NCBI RefSeq assembly: GCF_002101885.1
Contig: NZ_LQPS01000032.1
Span: 88,269 to 152,268, forward strand
Length of the DNA: 64,000 nucleotides
Direction: 5' to 3'
Origin: Mycolicibacter senuensis
GTDB taxonomy: Bacteria; Actinomycetota; Actinomycetes; Mycobacteriales; Mycobacteriaceae
Part shown: piece after piece, positions 30,344-39,596 of the stretch
Numbering within the stretch: position 1 is the first letter of the stretch
Layout: the number at the start of each line of letters is the position of its first letter
Position numbers and translations under genes: made by a program
Notes under the pieces: model-generated
The model's input: only the letters and a program-made list of their open reading frames with translations
The model's database searches: none
Told to the model about the DNA's origin: nothing

Positions 30344-33199
30344 TCAGGCGTAGGCGTCCACCGGCGGGCACGAGCAGACCAGGTTGCGGTCGCCGTACGC
30401 GCCGTCGATCCGGCGCACCGGTGGCCACACCTTCGGCCGGAAGTCGCGACCCAGCGGATAGGCGGCCTGCTCCCGGGTATAGGGGTGCTCCCACTTGTCC
30501 ACCACCAGGCATTCGGCGGTGTGCGGGGCGCCGCGCAACGGGTTGTCCTCGGCCGTCCACTCGCCGGTGCCGACTCGGTCGATCTCGCCGCGGATGGCGA
30601 TCATCGCCTCGCAGAACGCATCCACCTCGGCCAGGCTCTCACTCTCGGTGGGCTCCACCATCAGCGTGCCTGCCACCGGGAAGCTCATGGTCGGGGCATG
30701 GAAGCCGTAGTCGGCCAACCGTTTTGCGACATCGTCGACCGTCACGCCGGTGGCCTTGGTGATCGCGCGCAGATCCAGGATGCATTCGTGAGCGACCATG
30801 CCGTTCTCCCCGGTGTAGAGCACCGGGAAGTACTCGTCGAGGCGGCGGGCGATGTAATTCGCCGACGCGATCGCGGTCAGCGACGCCGATCGCAGGCCCC
30901 GCGCGCCCATCATCCGGATGTAGGCCCAGGTGATCGGCAGGATCGAGGCCGAACCGTAGGGAGCCGCCGACACCGGCGCGCCGGCGGGCAGTTCTTCGGC
31001 CAGCGGGTGTCCGGGCAAGAACGGGGCCAGGTGCGAACGCACCGCCACCGGTCCGACGCCGGGACCGCCACCGCCGTGCGGAATGCAGAACGTCTTGTGC
31101 AGGTTCAGGTGGCTGACGTCCCCGCCGAATCGCCCGGGCCGGGCCAGCCCGACCAGCGCATTGAGGTTGGCGCCGTCGACGTAGACCTGGCCGCCCGCGT
31201 CGTGCACAGCGGCGCAGATCTCGGCGATGTCGTGCTCGTACACCCCGTGGGTGGACGGGTAGGTGATCATCAGCGCCGAGAGCGTCGTGGCGTGCTCGGC
31301 GACCTTGGCACGCAGATCGTCGAGGTCGACGTCGCCGTTCTCCCGGCAGGCGACCACCACCACCCGCATGCCGGCCAGCGCTGCCGACGCGGCGTTGGTG
31401 CCGTGCGCGCTGGACGGGATCAGGCAGACGTCACGCTGGGACTCACCACGGCTGGCGTGGTAGGCGTGGATCGCCAGCAGACCCGCATACTCGCCCTGCG
31501 AGCCGGCGTTGGGCTGTAGCGAGACCGCGTCGTACCCGGTGATCCCGGCCAGCCAGTCTTCCAACTGGGTGATGAGCCGGCGCAGCCCGGCGGCATCGGC
31601 GGGCGGCGCGAACGGGTGCTGACGGGCGAATTCCGGCCAGGTGATCGACTCCATCTCCGCGGCGGCGTTGAGCTTCATGGTGCACGAACCCAGTGGAATC
31701 ATGCTGCGGTCCAATGCGATGTCCTTGTCCGACAGCGCGCGCAGGTATCGCATCATGGCGGTTTCGGTCCGATAGCTCCGAAATGCCGGGTGCGTCAGGA
31801 ATTCCGAAGTACGGGTGATGACGTGCGCGCACACCGGCTCGCGCCCCGAGAAGTCCGGATCAGCCACACCGAACGCGTTGAGCACGGCGGCCACGTGGTC
31901 GTCGGTGGTGGTCTCGTCGCAGGCCACCGCGACGTGGTCGGCGTCGACGCGCCACAGGTTGATGCCGGCGTCCTTCGCCGCCGCGATGATCTCGTCGGCA
32001 CGGCCGGGAACCCGGGCCAGCACGGTGTCGAAGTAGCGGTCGTGCACCAGTGCCTCACCGAGCGCCGCGGCGATCTTTACGGCGTGCCCGTGTACCCGCC
32101 GCGCGATCGCGGTCAGGCCCTCGGCGCCGTGGTAACTGGCATACATTGCGGCCATCACCGCCAACAGCACCTGGGCGGTGCAGATGTTCGAGGTCGCCTT
32201 GTCGCGGCGGATGTGCTGCTCGCGGGTTTGCAGCGCCAGACGGTAGGCCGGCGAGCCGTCCGCGTCCACCGAAACCCCCACCAGCCGTCCCGGCAGCTGC
32301 CGGGCGTGCTTGCTGTGGACCGCCAGGTAGCCGGCGTGGGGTCCGCCGAAGCCCATCGGCACCCCGAAGCGCTGGGCGCTGCCGAACGCCACATCGGCGC
32401 CGATCTCGCCCGGCGGCGTGACCAGGGTCAGCGCCAGCAGGTCTGCGCCGACCGCCACCATCGCACCGCGTTCGTGGGCGGCCTCGATCAGCTCCGACCA
32501 GTCGGTGACCCGGCCGGATGCTCCCGGCAGCTGGGTGATCACACCGAAGAAGTCGCCCTCGGGCAGCTCGTTGCGCAGGTCGGCGGTGACGACCTCGATG
32601 CCAAGCGGTTCGGCACGGGTGGCCAGCACCGCCGCGGTCTGGGTGAACAGGTCGGCGTCGACCACCAGCCGGTTGGTGGCGCCCTTGGGCCCGCGCGTCG
32701 CACGAAGCATCAGCGTCATCGCCTCGGCAGCGGCGGTGCCTTCATCCAGCATCGACGAGTTGGCGATCTCGCAGCCGGTCAGGTCGGCGATCATGGTCTG
32801 GAAGTTCAGCAGCGCCTCCAGCCGGCCCTGGCTGATCTCGGGCTGATACGGCGTGTAGGCGGTGTACCAGGCGGGGTTCTGCATGATGTTGCGCAGCAGC
32901 ACCGGCGGGGTCACGGTGTCGTAGTAGCCCTGCCCGATCATCGAGACCGCGACCGTGCTGGCATCGGCCAATTCGCGCAGTTCGGCCAGTGCCTGCATCT
33001 CGCCGGCGGCCGGCGGCAACACTTCCAGCCCGGGCGCGACACCGTCGGGGCCCAGCGGGTCGAGGATGCCGGCGGGCACCGCCTTGGCGGCCAGCTCGTC
33101 CAGCGAGCCGACACCGATGGTGTCCAGCATCGCGGCGATCGCGGCGTTGTCCGGGCCGATGTGCCGGTCGACAAAACGGAATTCGGTGTGCTCGGCCAC
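30344..33199 (-). CDS. gcvB: Glycine dehydrogenase (decarboxylating), P-protein
   Basis: 951 residues. The PLP-dependent P-protein decarboxylates glycine and passes the aminomethyl group to the lipoyl arm of GcvH. The PLP-binding region is [21 protein letters not shown] with Lys at about 702; [14 protein letters not shown] and [16 protein letters not shown] are family blocks. GTG 33199 is chosen: GAGGGGG lies six bases upstream and the family N-terminus ([11 protein letters not shown]) follows directly. The frame is open further upstream, but that segment is the riboswitch. Controlled by the glycine riboswitch upstream. GcvH is encoded 3 kb away in the same direction. Confidence 0.96.
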   Translation of the reverse strand: MAEHTEFRFVDRHIGPDNAAIAAMLDTIGVGSLDELAAKAVPAGILDPLGPDGVAPGLEVLPPAAGEMQALAELRELADASTVAVSMIGQGYYDTVTPPVLLRNIMQNPAWYTAYTPYQPEISQGRLEALLNFQTMIADLTGCEIANSSMLDEGTAAAEAMTLMLRATRGPKGATNRLVVDADLFTQTAAVLATRAEPLGIEVVTADLRNELPEGDFFGVITQLPGASGRVTDWSELIEAAHERGAMVAVGADLLALTLVTPPGEIGADVAFGSAQRFGVPMGFGGPHAGYLAVHSKHARQLPGRLVGVSVDADGSPAYRLALQTREQHIRRDKATSNICTAQVLLAVMAAMYASYHGAEGLTAIARRVHGHAVKIAAALGEALVHDRYFDTVLARVPGRADEIIAAAKDAGINLWRVDADHVAVACDETTTDDHVAAVLNAFGVADPDFSGREPVCAHVITRTSEFLTHPAFRSYRTETAMMRYLRALSDKDIALDRSMIPLGSCTMKLNAAAEMESITWPEFARQHPFAPPADAAGLRRLITQLEDWLAGITGYDAVSLQPNAGSQGEYAGLLAIHAYHASRGESQRDVCLIPSSAHGTNAASAALAGMRVVVVACRENGDVDLDDLRAKVAEHATTLSALMITYPSTHGVYEHDIAEICAAVHDAGGQVYVDGANLNALVGLARPGRFGGDVSHLNLHKTFCIPHGGGGPGVGPVAVRSHLAPFLPGHPLAEELPAGAPVSAAPYGSASILPITWAYIRMMGARGLRSASLTAIASANYIARRLDEYFPVLYTGENGMVAHECILDLRAITKATGVTVDDVAKRLADYGFHAPTMSFPVAGTLMVEPTESESLAEVDAFCEAMIAIRGEIDRVGTGEWTAEDNPLRGAPHTAECLVVDKWEHPYTREQAAYPLGRDFRPKVWPPVRRIDGAYGDRNLVCSCPPVDAYA

Positions 33200-33231
33200 G
33201 TGGACCCCCTCGACGATAGACGACTGGTGGT

Positions 33232-33446
33232 CCTCCCCCTCTGTCGTCTGCCCGTCCCGGGCGCCTGAGAGATTCGGCACCGGGAGATCCGGGTGCCTTT
33301 CCCCATGGGCGGGTGAACCCGACACGGGCAGCACCGCTTTCCAGAGGCATCGCTGCGTGCGCGGTCCTGGTGCCTGAGAGGTTGACGGGGAGGTATTGCT
33401 CCTTCGGCGCCCGGGACTGGCTGTCCCGAGACTCTCCCGCGCGACG
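33232..33446 (-). promoter_or_regulatory. Tandem glycine riboswitch of gcvB
   Basis: Read leftward, the first aptamer starts GCGCGGGAGAGTCTC, continues GGCGCCGAAGGAGCAA and closes with GTCAACCTCTCAGGCACC then AGGACC. A second aptamer follows: CTCTGGAAAGCG ... GGAAAGGCACCC ... AATCTCTCAGGCGCCCGGGAC. These are the conserved cores of the two glycine-binding domains. The 3' end lies about 30 bases before the gcvB GTG, so glycine binding probably turns the gene on by exposing the start region or preventing termination. Confidence 0.93.
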
Positions 33447-33459
33447 CTGATGCGCGACC

Positions 33460-33465
33460 AGTCTA
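33460..33465 (-). promoter_or_regulatory. Putative -10 box of the gcvB riboswitch transcript
   Basis: TAGACT on the minus strand lies about 14 bases before the first riboswitch helix, the right distance for a transcript that begins just before it. No clear -35 is seen. Confidence 0.4.
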
Positions 33466-33517
33466 CCGAGCGTTCCTCGTTCGATGCGAATGCGCCGGGC
33501 CGGGCCGGGCCGGAGCG

Positions 33518-34156
33518 TTAACCGGTCTTGCGGTCGCGGAACTTGCGGCGGCTGGCCAGTTCGTCTTCCGGCGCGGCGATCGACTCGCCGCCGTCGGCGC
33601 GTTCGCCGGGGAAATCGGCGATGACGCCGGTCAACTCCCGCATCGCACCCGACACCGCGATCCCGAACACGCCCTGGCCGCCTTGCAGCAGGTCGACGAC
33701 CTCCTCGGCCGACGTGCACTCGTAGACGGTGGTGCCGTCGGAGAACAGGGTGATGTTGGCCAGGTCCCGTACCCCGCGCTCACGCAGGTGGTCGACGGCG
33801 ACCCGGATGTTGTGCAGCGAGATGCCGGTGTCGAGCAACCGCTTGACGATCTTGAGCACCAGGATGTCTTTGAACGAGTACAGCCGCTGGCTCCCGGAGC
33901 CGGCCGCGCCCCGAATCGACGGCACCACCAGTGAGGTGCGCGCCCAGTAGTCCAGCTGGCGGTAGGTGATGCCGGCGATCTGGCAGGCGCTGGGCCCGCG
34001 GTAGCCGACCAGTTCGTCGGGGACGGAGTCATCCGGGAACAGCCCGGCCTGCACCGGTTCGCCGACTCCGGAAGCGGTCGCTGCGACGTCGCCGTCCGAG
34101 CCCGATTCGGGCTGACCCGCGAAGTCCAGCTCTTCCTGCCCCGGTTGCTCGCCCAC
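33518..34156 (-). CDS. MerR-family transcriptional regulator (Rv1830-like)
   Basis: 212 residues. A variable acidic N-terminal segment precedes a MerR-type winged helix (GPSACQIAGITYRQLDYWARTSLVVPSIR, SQRLYSFKDILVLKIVKRLLDTGISL). The C-terminal part lacks metal-binding cysteines. GTG 34156 follows GAGAGGAAG at good spacing; the open frame continues 42 codons upstream without similarity. In M. tuberculosis Rv1830 the relative has been linked to cell division and growth control; regulated genes here are unknown. It is separated from the next upstream gene by 230 bases in which I see no gene. Confidence 0.88.
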   Translation of the reverse strand: MGEQPGQEELDFAGQPESGSDGDVAATASGVGEPVQAGLFPDDSVPDELVGYRGPSACQIAGITYRQLDYWARTSLVVPSIRGAAGSGSQRLYSFKDILVLKIVKRLLDTGISLHNIRVAVDHLRERGVRDLANITLFSDGTTVYECTSAEEVVDLLQGGQGVFGIAVSGAMRELTGVIADFPGERADGGESIAAPEDELASRRKFRDRKTG

Positions 34157-34386
34157 GATGCTTCCTCTCGCCGATCGCGCTCGTTGCCACTGGCTGCCCG
34201 GTGGCCGCGTTTGCTCTTGCCCGAGTTGGTCGTGAGCATACGCTGTCCGACGAGCCACCGTGCGGTTCCCGCCGTGGCTCAAGTATGGGGGCCGTGATTT
34301 CCGCGTCCTGCTTTGCCGATGGGCGTGTCGTCGGACCGCTCGCAGATGAGACGGATCTGTGACGGGGCTGAGGCCGCCGCGCCGGG

Positions 34387-34881
34387 TCAGGTTGCTTTGA
34401 AATCGTCGGGCGACACGCTATCGAGGAACTCCTTGAACTTCTCCACCTCGTCTTCGCGCACCGCGCCGGAGGACTCGTCGTCGCTCTCGTCGGGGATGAG
34501 CAGGCCCGCCTCGGCCAGCACCGCCTCCTCGACGTAGATCGGCACCCCCACCCGCAGCGCGATCGCCACCGAGTCCGACGGGCGCGCCGAGACCGTGATG
34601 TCCCGGTCGAAGATCAGGTCGGCGTAGAACGTGCCCTCCTGCAGATCGACGATCCGGACCTCCTTGAGCGAATGCCCCAGCGCGGCGATCAGGTCGCGGA
34701 TCAAGTCGTGAGTCAACGGCCGGGCCGGTTCCACGCCCTGCTGCTCCAGGGCGATGGCGGCGGCTTCGGCCTGCCCGATCCAGATCGGGAGGTATCGGTC
34801 GCCGTCGGCCTCGCGCAGCAGCAACACCGGCTGGTTCTGCGGTTGCTCGACGCGAATGCCGACCACGCGTACTTCGCCCAT
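34387..34881 (-). CDS. Bifunctional nuclease (BFN/DUF151) family protein (Rv1829-like)
   Basis: 164 residues, the same length as Rv1829. The start MGEVRVVGIRVEQPQNQPVL, the core YLPIWIGQAEAAAIAL and RPSDSVAIALRVGVPIYV are family signatures; the acidic C-terminal tail (DDESSGAVREDEVEKFKEFL) matches actinobacterial members. Relatives have DNase/RNase activity in plants, and a Thermotoga structure is known; bacterial function is not settled. Lies between the two MerR genes, all leftward. Confidence 0.9.
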   Translation of the reverse strand: MGEVRVVGIRVEQPQNQPVLLLREADGDRYLPIWIGQAEAAAIALEQQGVEPARPLTHDLIRDLIAALGHSLKEVRIVDLQEGTFYADLIFDRDITVSARPSDSVAIALRVGVPIYVEEAVLAEAGLLIPDESDDESSGAVREDEVEKFKEFLDSVSPDDFKAT

Positions 34882-35004
34882 CTCCAGTCAGCCCTCCGCA
34901 ATTGCTTGTTTCCCAAGTCGCTGTGTCCCAGTCCGACTCGCTGCGAAACCCCCGGTCCGGCAACCGCATGTCGCACAACAAGCCGCCGACGCGAAGTCTA
35001 GTCC

Positions 35005-35739
35005 TCAGCCGTGCAGAACGTCGTGTACCGCCGACTTGAGCAGCGCGGTGTGCAGCGCGATCGCCAGCGCCGCGACCTCGCGCGCCAAGTCGTCGGCACG
35101 GTCACGCGCGCCGGCCTTGCCGCCCTTGACCAGCGGCCCGGCGATCTGGGCGATCAGATCGGACTGCCGGTCGGCGGCGGAGCGGAACGCTCGCAGGTGG
35201 CGCGGCTCGACGCCGTAATCGGCCAGCCCGCGGGCACACTGCGCGATGACGACCGCGTGCTCGTCGAAGAATCCCCCCGGCCCGGCCGTGATGACCCCCG
35301 TTCTGACCAGTGCCGTCAGCAGGATGTCGTCGGCGCCCGAGCGCTCCAGCAGATCCTCCCGGCTCAGCCTGACGCGCCGGGGCGGCACCGGCAGCGCCGT
35401 GCGGTGGTGGGCGGCGTCGTCGGCCGACACCAACCGCGGCACCGAATACGGCGACTCGCTCAGCGGCAGCGCCCCGTCCGGTTCGGCGTCCAGCCTCGCC
35501 TTGATCACCTTCAGCGGCAGGTACTGGTCGCGTTGCGCGGTCAGCACGAACCGCAGCCGCGCGCAGTCATAGGCGCTGAACCGGCGGTAGCCCGACGCCG
35601 CACGCTGCGGCGTCACCAGCCCCTCGGCCTCCAGGAACCGAATCTTGGAGATCGTGACATCCGGAAACTCCGGCCGAAGCAGATCCAGTACCGCTCCGAT
35701 CGACATCCCGGCCGGTTCGGGGCTGTCAGGCGCGCTCAC
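35005..35739 (-). CDS. MerR-family transcriptional regulator (Rv1828-like)
   Basis: 244 residues. The N-terminal domain [30 protein letters not shown] with [16 protein letters not shown] is a MerR winged helix. A long C-terminal helical domain ([33 protein letters not shown]) is shared with Rv1828, which recognises DNA through this special C-terminal part. GTG start directly after the garA TAA, with no intergenic base, so the two are cotranslated from one message. Confidence 0.92.
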   Translation of the reverse strand: MSAPDSPEPAGMSIGAVLDLLRPEFPDVTISKIRFLEAEGLVTPQRAASGYRRFSAYDCARLRFVLTAQRDQYLPLKVIKARLDAEPDGALPLSESPYSVPRLVSADDAAHHRTALPVPPRRVRLSREDLLERSGADDILLTALVRTGVITAGPGGFFDEHAVVIAQCARGLADYGVEPRHLRAFRSAADRQSDLIAQIAGPLVKGGKAGARDRADDLAREVAALAIALHTALLKSAVHDVLHG

Positions 35740-36225
35740 TTAGCTCCCCGGCCCGCCCTCGGTCTCACCCGTCTTCGGGCCGGTCAGGAACACCAGCCGG
35801 AACTTGCCCACCTGTACCTCGTCGCCGTTGACCAGGACGGCCGAATCGACCGGCTCCCGGTTGACGTAGGTGCCGTTGAGGCTGCCCACGTCGACGACCT
35901 GAAACTCGTTGCCCTCCAGCCGGAACTCGGCATGGCGGCGGCTGACCGTGACGTCGTCGAGGAAGATGTCGCTGTCGGGATGCCGACCGGCGGCGGTGAC
36001 CGGTTGGTCGAGCAGGAAACGCGATCCGGCGTTGGGGCCGCGCTTGACGACCAGCAGCGCCGAACCCGCGGGCAGCCCTTCCACACCCGAGGTCAGGCTC
36101 TCACCACCCGCCTGTGCGGGGGCGTCGAGTTCGCTCAGGAAGTCGGCCCGGAAGACCGATGTGGTTTCCACCGTGACCTCGTCGCCTGCCTGGTCCTGCC
36201 CATTGCCTGGGTCCTTCTCCGTCAC
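35740..36225 (-). CDS. garA: FHA-domain metabolic regulator GarA
   Basis: 161 residues. The N-terminal phosphorylation motif VTVETTSVFRADFLSELD has Thr21 and Thr22 in the same places as in M. tuberculosis, where PknG and PknB modify them. The FHA domain follows (AGRHPDSDIFLDDVTVSRRHAEFRLEG, VVDVGSLNGTYVNREPV). GarA inhibits 2-oxoglutarate dehydrogenase and glutamate dehydrogenase and stimulates glutamate synthase in its unphosphorylated state, balancing the TCA cycle and nitrogen metabolism. GTG 36225 gives the family start; the open frame runs 40 codons further. Next to gcvH and Rv1828-like genes as in M. tuberculosis. Confidence 0.97.
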   Translation of the reverse strand: MTEKDPGNGQDQAGDEVTVETTSVFRADFLSELDAPAQAGGESLTSGVEGLPAGSALLVVKRGPNAGSRFLLDQPVTAAGRHPDSDIFLDDVTVSRRHAEFRLEGNEFQVVDVGSLNGTYVNREPVDSAVLVNGDEVQVGKFRLVFLTGPKTGETEGGPGS

Positions 36226-36412
36226 CCGCTGCTCCTCACTGGCCACTGTCGTGTTACCTGGTCGCACCCGCCGGATATCCATGGCACCGGACCCACGATT
36301 GATGAGTCGACCGTACCGCGCAGCGGTCGATAATGTCCCCCGCACCGCGGGATCGTGTCGTGGAATACCCGCCGCGATATCCGGCGCGTCCCGGCAGGCA
36401 GGCTAGCAATAC

Positions 36413-36814
36413 TCATTCGGCCAGCGTCGCGCGGTACGCGTCGGCCGTCAGCAGCCCCGCAAGCGTCTCGTCCAAGCCGCCGACGACCTGAAGATCGACC
36501 AGCCAGCCGGCGCCGTACGGGTCGGAATTCACCAGCTGCGGGCTGGCATCCAGATCCGCGTTGACGGCAACCACTTTCGCCGAGAGCGGCCCGAACAGAT
36601 CCGAGACGGACTTGGTCGACTCCACCTCGCCGAAGCTCTCCCCCGCGGTCACCTCGGCGCCGGTCTCGGGCAGCTGCACGAAGACCACGTCGCCCAGTGC
36701 CGCCTGCGCGAAGTCGGTGATGCCCACCCGGACGGTGTCGGTTCCGGTGCGCTGCACCCACTCGTGCTCAGCGGTGTAATACAGATCGGACGGAACATTG
36801 CTTTCTGAGCTCAC
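36413..36814 (-). CDS. gcvH: Glycine cleavage system H protein
   Basis: 133 residues. [10 protein letters not shown] and the lipoyl site [16 protein letters not shown], with Lys68 as the lipoylation residue, identify GcvH. The lipoyl arm carries the aminomethyl group from the P-protein to the T-protein. The 12-base gap-plus-leader to the upstream DUF881 gene and the shared direction suggest one transcript from pgsA2 down to garA, without the riboswitch that governs gcvB. Confidence 0.97.
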   Translation of the reverse strand: MSSESNVPSDLYYTAEHEWVQRTGTDTVRVGITDFAQAALGDVVFVQLPETGAEVTAGESFGEVESTKSVSDLFGPLSAKVVAVNADLDASPQLVNSDPYGAGWLVDLQVVGGLDETLAGLLTADAYRATLAE

Positions 36815-36842
36815 GGTGATCGTGCTCCTTGCGCTGTCGGGT

Positions 36843-37628
36843 TCACTTGACTGGCTGAGCGTATTGGCGTGGTTTCGGTTGCCGCAACACGGTCACCTCG
36901 ACATGGTCGGCCTGCTGCACCGCCACGGCGCCAGCGAGCCGTTTGACGCTGTCGACCGCCCCACCGGGAATGTTCATCGCGGCCGCCAGGGTGGGGGGAT
37001 CGCCGATCGCCAGTACGGAATACGGTGGCGCCAAGGAGATCCCGTCGAACTCCAGCGCTCCCGGCGTTCCGGCGACCCACGAGTCCACTCCGATGCGCAC
37101 CGCTTTGGCGTCGTCTCTGACCTCCATCGCCTCGGCGCCGGCCGCCCGCAGTTCATTGATCACATCCAGCATCGTCTCCGGCGCCACGCCGCGCGCCGGA
37201 TCGTCGACGGTGACCACCACCCCGGGCCCGACGGCGCCGACCGTGCCGATCATGATCGCCAGGGCGGAGAGCCGGGCCTGGGCGGTCTCGATGGCGGCCT
37301 GGTCGCTGCTGCCGGACTCCTGCAACGCGTTGAGCGTCTGCTGCAGCTCGGCGATCTCGGTGTTGAGCGCGGCTTCGCGCTGCCGCAGCGAGTCCAGCAG
37401 CACCAGCAGGTCCGCGGGCCGGGCCGTCTCCAGGGCATCGGTGGAGTCGTTCTGGCGGACCTGGGTGACGATCGCAACCCCCAGCAGCAGGCACAGCAGC
37501 ATCGCCAGCACGCCGAACAACGGGCTGGAGCGCCCTTCGCGAAGCCCGCGGAAGCCGCGCCGCGACGGCGCAGCGTCAGCGCTGTCGGGTAGTTCGTGCC
37601 GCCCGTGCGGCAGCGGATCACCGGTCAC
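36843..37628 (-). CDS. DUF881 membrane protein (Rv1825-like)
   Basis: 261 residues. One N-terminal membrane span ([19 protein letters not shown]) is followed by a coiled-coil-like stretch ([26 protein letters not shown]) and the DUF881 domain ([50 protein letters not shown]). DUF881 proteins are conserved near division/envelope genes in Gram-positive bacteria; function unknown. It overlaps nothing and follows the small membrane protein by four bases. Confidence 0.9.
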   Translation of the reverse strand: MTGDPLPHGRHELPDSADAAPSRRGFRGLREGRSSPLFGVLAMLLCLLLGVAIVTQVRQNDSTDALETARPADLLVLLDSLRQREAALNTEIAELQQTLNALQESGSSDQAAIETAQARLSALAIMIGTVGAVGPGVVVTVDDPARGVAPETMLDVINELRAAGAEAMEVRDDAKAVRIGVDSWVAGTPGALEFDGISLAPPYSVLAIGDPPTLAAAMNIPGGAVDSVKRLAGAVAVQQADHVEVTVLRQPKPRQYAQPVK

Positions 37629-37632
37629 CGCG

Positions 37633-37965
37633 TCAGGCCCCGAACAGCCGTCGGCGCAGTGCCGCGGCGTTGCCGAAGATGCGGATGCCCAGGACCACGA
37701 TGATCGCGGTGGACAACTGGGTGCCGACCCCCAACTGGTCGCCGAGGTAGACGATCAGCGCCGCGACCAGGACGTTGAACACGAACGACACGACGAACAC
37801 CTTCGCGTCGAAGATCCGCTCCAGGTAGGCGCGCAGCCCACCGAACACGGCGTCCAACGCCGCCACCACGGCGATCGGCAGATAGGGCTGAACCACCTCC
37901 GGAACGCTGGGTTGAAACACCAGGCCCAGCACGATGCCGGCGATCAGCGCGGCGATACCGATCAT
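37633..37965 (-). CDS. Small basic protein (Sbp/DUF1290) family membrane protein (Rv1824-like)
   Basis: 110 residues with about three membrane segments; PYLPIAVVAALDAVFGGLRAYLE and FVVSFVFNVLVAALIVYLGDQLGVG are the family core. Sits between two DUF881 genes exactly as in M. tuberculosis and many Gram-positives, where sbp neighbours division genes. Role unknown. Confidence 0.9.
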   Translation of the reverse strand: MIGIAALIAGIVLGLVFQPSVPEVVQPYLPIAVVAALDAVFGGLRAYLERIFDAKVFVVSFVFNVLVAALIVYLGDQLGVGTQLSTAIIVVLGIRIFGNAAALRRRLFGA

Positions 37966-38047
37966 CTAGAACTCACTCCAGCCTCCCGAACCGGATCTGC
38001 GCCGGGCACGACACCGGCAGTGTCGTACCCGGCACGGCAAGCTTGCG

Positions 38048-38977
38048 TCACGACTGCCCGATCTGTTTGGCGAACCGGACATCTCGCACCGAACCCGCCG
38101 GCAGGGTCAGGTCGGCGCCGGTCCGGCTGTCGACGCGCACCACCACCCCGTAGGACACCTCCAGCAGCCGCAGCCGGTAAAGCCCGGGCGTCCGCTCGAA
38201 GGCGTCGCGCAACTCGCGCGGCGGCCCGATGGCGCGCACCGAGTACGGGCTGCTGATCGGCTTGTTGTCGACCAGGATTGCGCCTCCGGCCTGCCGGATC
38301 GTCACGTTGGGCCCGATCCGGACGTCGCCGATCGCGATCGCCTCGGCGCCGCTGGCCCACAGCGAATTGACGACCAGCTGCAGGTCACGATCCAAGATGA
38401 TCTGCTGGCTGCCCGACACCCGCTGCTTGGAGGCATCTGAGAGGTTGCGGCCGGCAGCACCCGGGTCGGTCACCGTGACGGTCAGACCGGGCCCGGTCAC
38501 CCGGGTGCTGGCGGCCGCCAGGCTCAGCCCGTCGAGGCCGGCCAGCACCCGCTGCCCCTCGGCGTCATCGGCCAGCCGGTGGCGGCGCAACTCGTCGACG
38601 CGATTCGTCCAGGTTTCGCGTTTGTCGGCCAGCCGCACGGTCACCGCTTCGGCCGAACGCACGTTGCTGGCCAGCACCTGCTGGGCGTCGCGCACACCGG
38701 GCGCCAACGAGCGGGCCTGCGAGAACGCGACGGCGAACACCGTCGCCACCAGCAGCGCCGCCACCGCCTCCCACGCCCATCGCGCAATCCGGGCCCGCCG
38801 ACCGGTGCCGCGCCGGTCGCGCTCGGCCGCCGCCGCGGCATAACCGGGGTCCAGGTGCTCGGACAGCAGCGACCGCAGCAGCGAGGGCACCGCGAATCGC
38901 TGCGGCCGACCCGCCTCGTGGGCGCCCCGGTCGCTCTGGCCGTCATAGCCGCTGAGCGCGAAGAACGGTTCAGACAT
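38048..38977 (-). CDS. DUF881 membrane protein (Rv1823-like)
   Basis: 309 residues. A longer cytoplasmic N-terminus precedes one membrane span ([20 protein letters not shown]), then [20 protein letters not shown] and the DUF881 domain ([47 protein letters not shown]). Paralogue of the gene at 36843-37628; the pair with the Sbp-family gene between them probably forms one membrane assembly (inference). Overlaps pgsA2 by eight bases. Confidence 0.9.
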   Translation of the reverse strand: MSEPFFALSGYDGQSDRGAHEAGRPQRFAVPSLLRSLLSEHLDPGYAAAAAERDRRGTGRRARIARWAWEAVAALLVATVFAVAFSQARSLAPGVRDAQQVLASNVRSAEAVTVRLADKRETWTNRVDELRRHRLADDAEGQRVLAGLDGLSLAAASTRVTGPGLTVTVTDPGAAGRNLSDASKQRVSGSQQIILDRDLQLVVNSLWASGAEAIAIGDVRIGPNVTIRQAGGAILVDNKPISSPYSVRAIGPPRELRDAFERTPGLYRLRLLEVSYGVVVRVDSRTGADLTLPAGSVRDVRFAKQIGQS

Positions 38978-39584
38978 CTGCCCCTCGAGCGGTGATCTTC
39001 GGCAGCGTGCGGGCCACCAACCTCACCTGGATCAGGTACAGCACGAACGCCCACAGGTACATGCCCAGGCCCCAGATCAAAAAGGCCCACCCGACCGACA
39101 GCACCACTCGGCTCCACACCGCATCCCACTGGCCCAGCAGGATCAGCGGGAACGCCGACATCAGCGCGAAGGTGCCGGCTTTGCCGATGTAGGTCACCGG
39201 CAGCGCGGTCAGTCCGCGGCTGCGCAACACCGGCAGCATCGCGGCCAGCAGCAGATCCCGGGCCAGCAGCGTGCCGATGATCCACCACGGCACCAGGCCG
39301 CGCAGGCCGAACGCGATCGGGATCGCCATCACGTAGAGCCGGTCGATCGCCGGGTCGAGCAGCGCGCCGAGGGCCGAGGACTGGTCCAGCAGCCGGGCCA
39401 GCTTGCCATCGGCCCAGTCGGAGATGCCGCTGAGGATCAGCGTCGCCGCCGCCAACCCGTCGGCCTGCGCGATCAGCAGCAGGTATCCGAAGACGACGAT
39501 CAGGCCGAGCCGCGCCAGGCTGATGACGTTGGGCACCGTGAGCACCCGGTCGTGGGCTCGAGCGGAGCCGGACCCGGCAGACAT
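38970..39584 (-). CDS. pgsA2: CDP-alcohol phosphatidyltransferase family protein
   Basis: 204 residues, several membrane spans. The family motif is complete: [19 protein letters not shown] followed by ALLDPAIDR, supplying the Asp residues that bind metal and CDP-lipid. It would join CDP-diacylglycerol to an alcohol such as glycerol-3-phosphate. The M. tuberculosis relative is PgsA2 (Rv1822), whose exact product is unsettled. It starts 12 bases after the secA2 stop. Confidence 0.92.
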   Translation of the reverse strand: MSAGSGSARAHDRVLTVPNVISLARLGLIVVFGYLLLIAQADGLAAATLILSGISDWADGKLARLLDQSSALGALLDPAIDRLYVMAIPIAFGLRGLVPWWIIGTLLARDLLLAAMLPVLRSRGLTALPVTYIGKAGTFALMSAFPLILLGQWDAVWSRVVLSVGWAFLIWGLGMYLWAFVLYLIQVRLVARTLPKITARGADV

Positions 39585-39596
39585 ACCGGCCGCGCC

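Noticed and set aside
30338..31519. Plus-strand frame antisense to gcvB
   Set aside because: Shadow of the conserved P-protein; no ribosome site or motif.
34157..34386. Possible small gene between the MerR and BFN genes
   Set aside because: No frame with a ribosome site or conserved motif; treated as intergenic.
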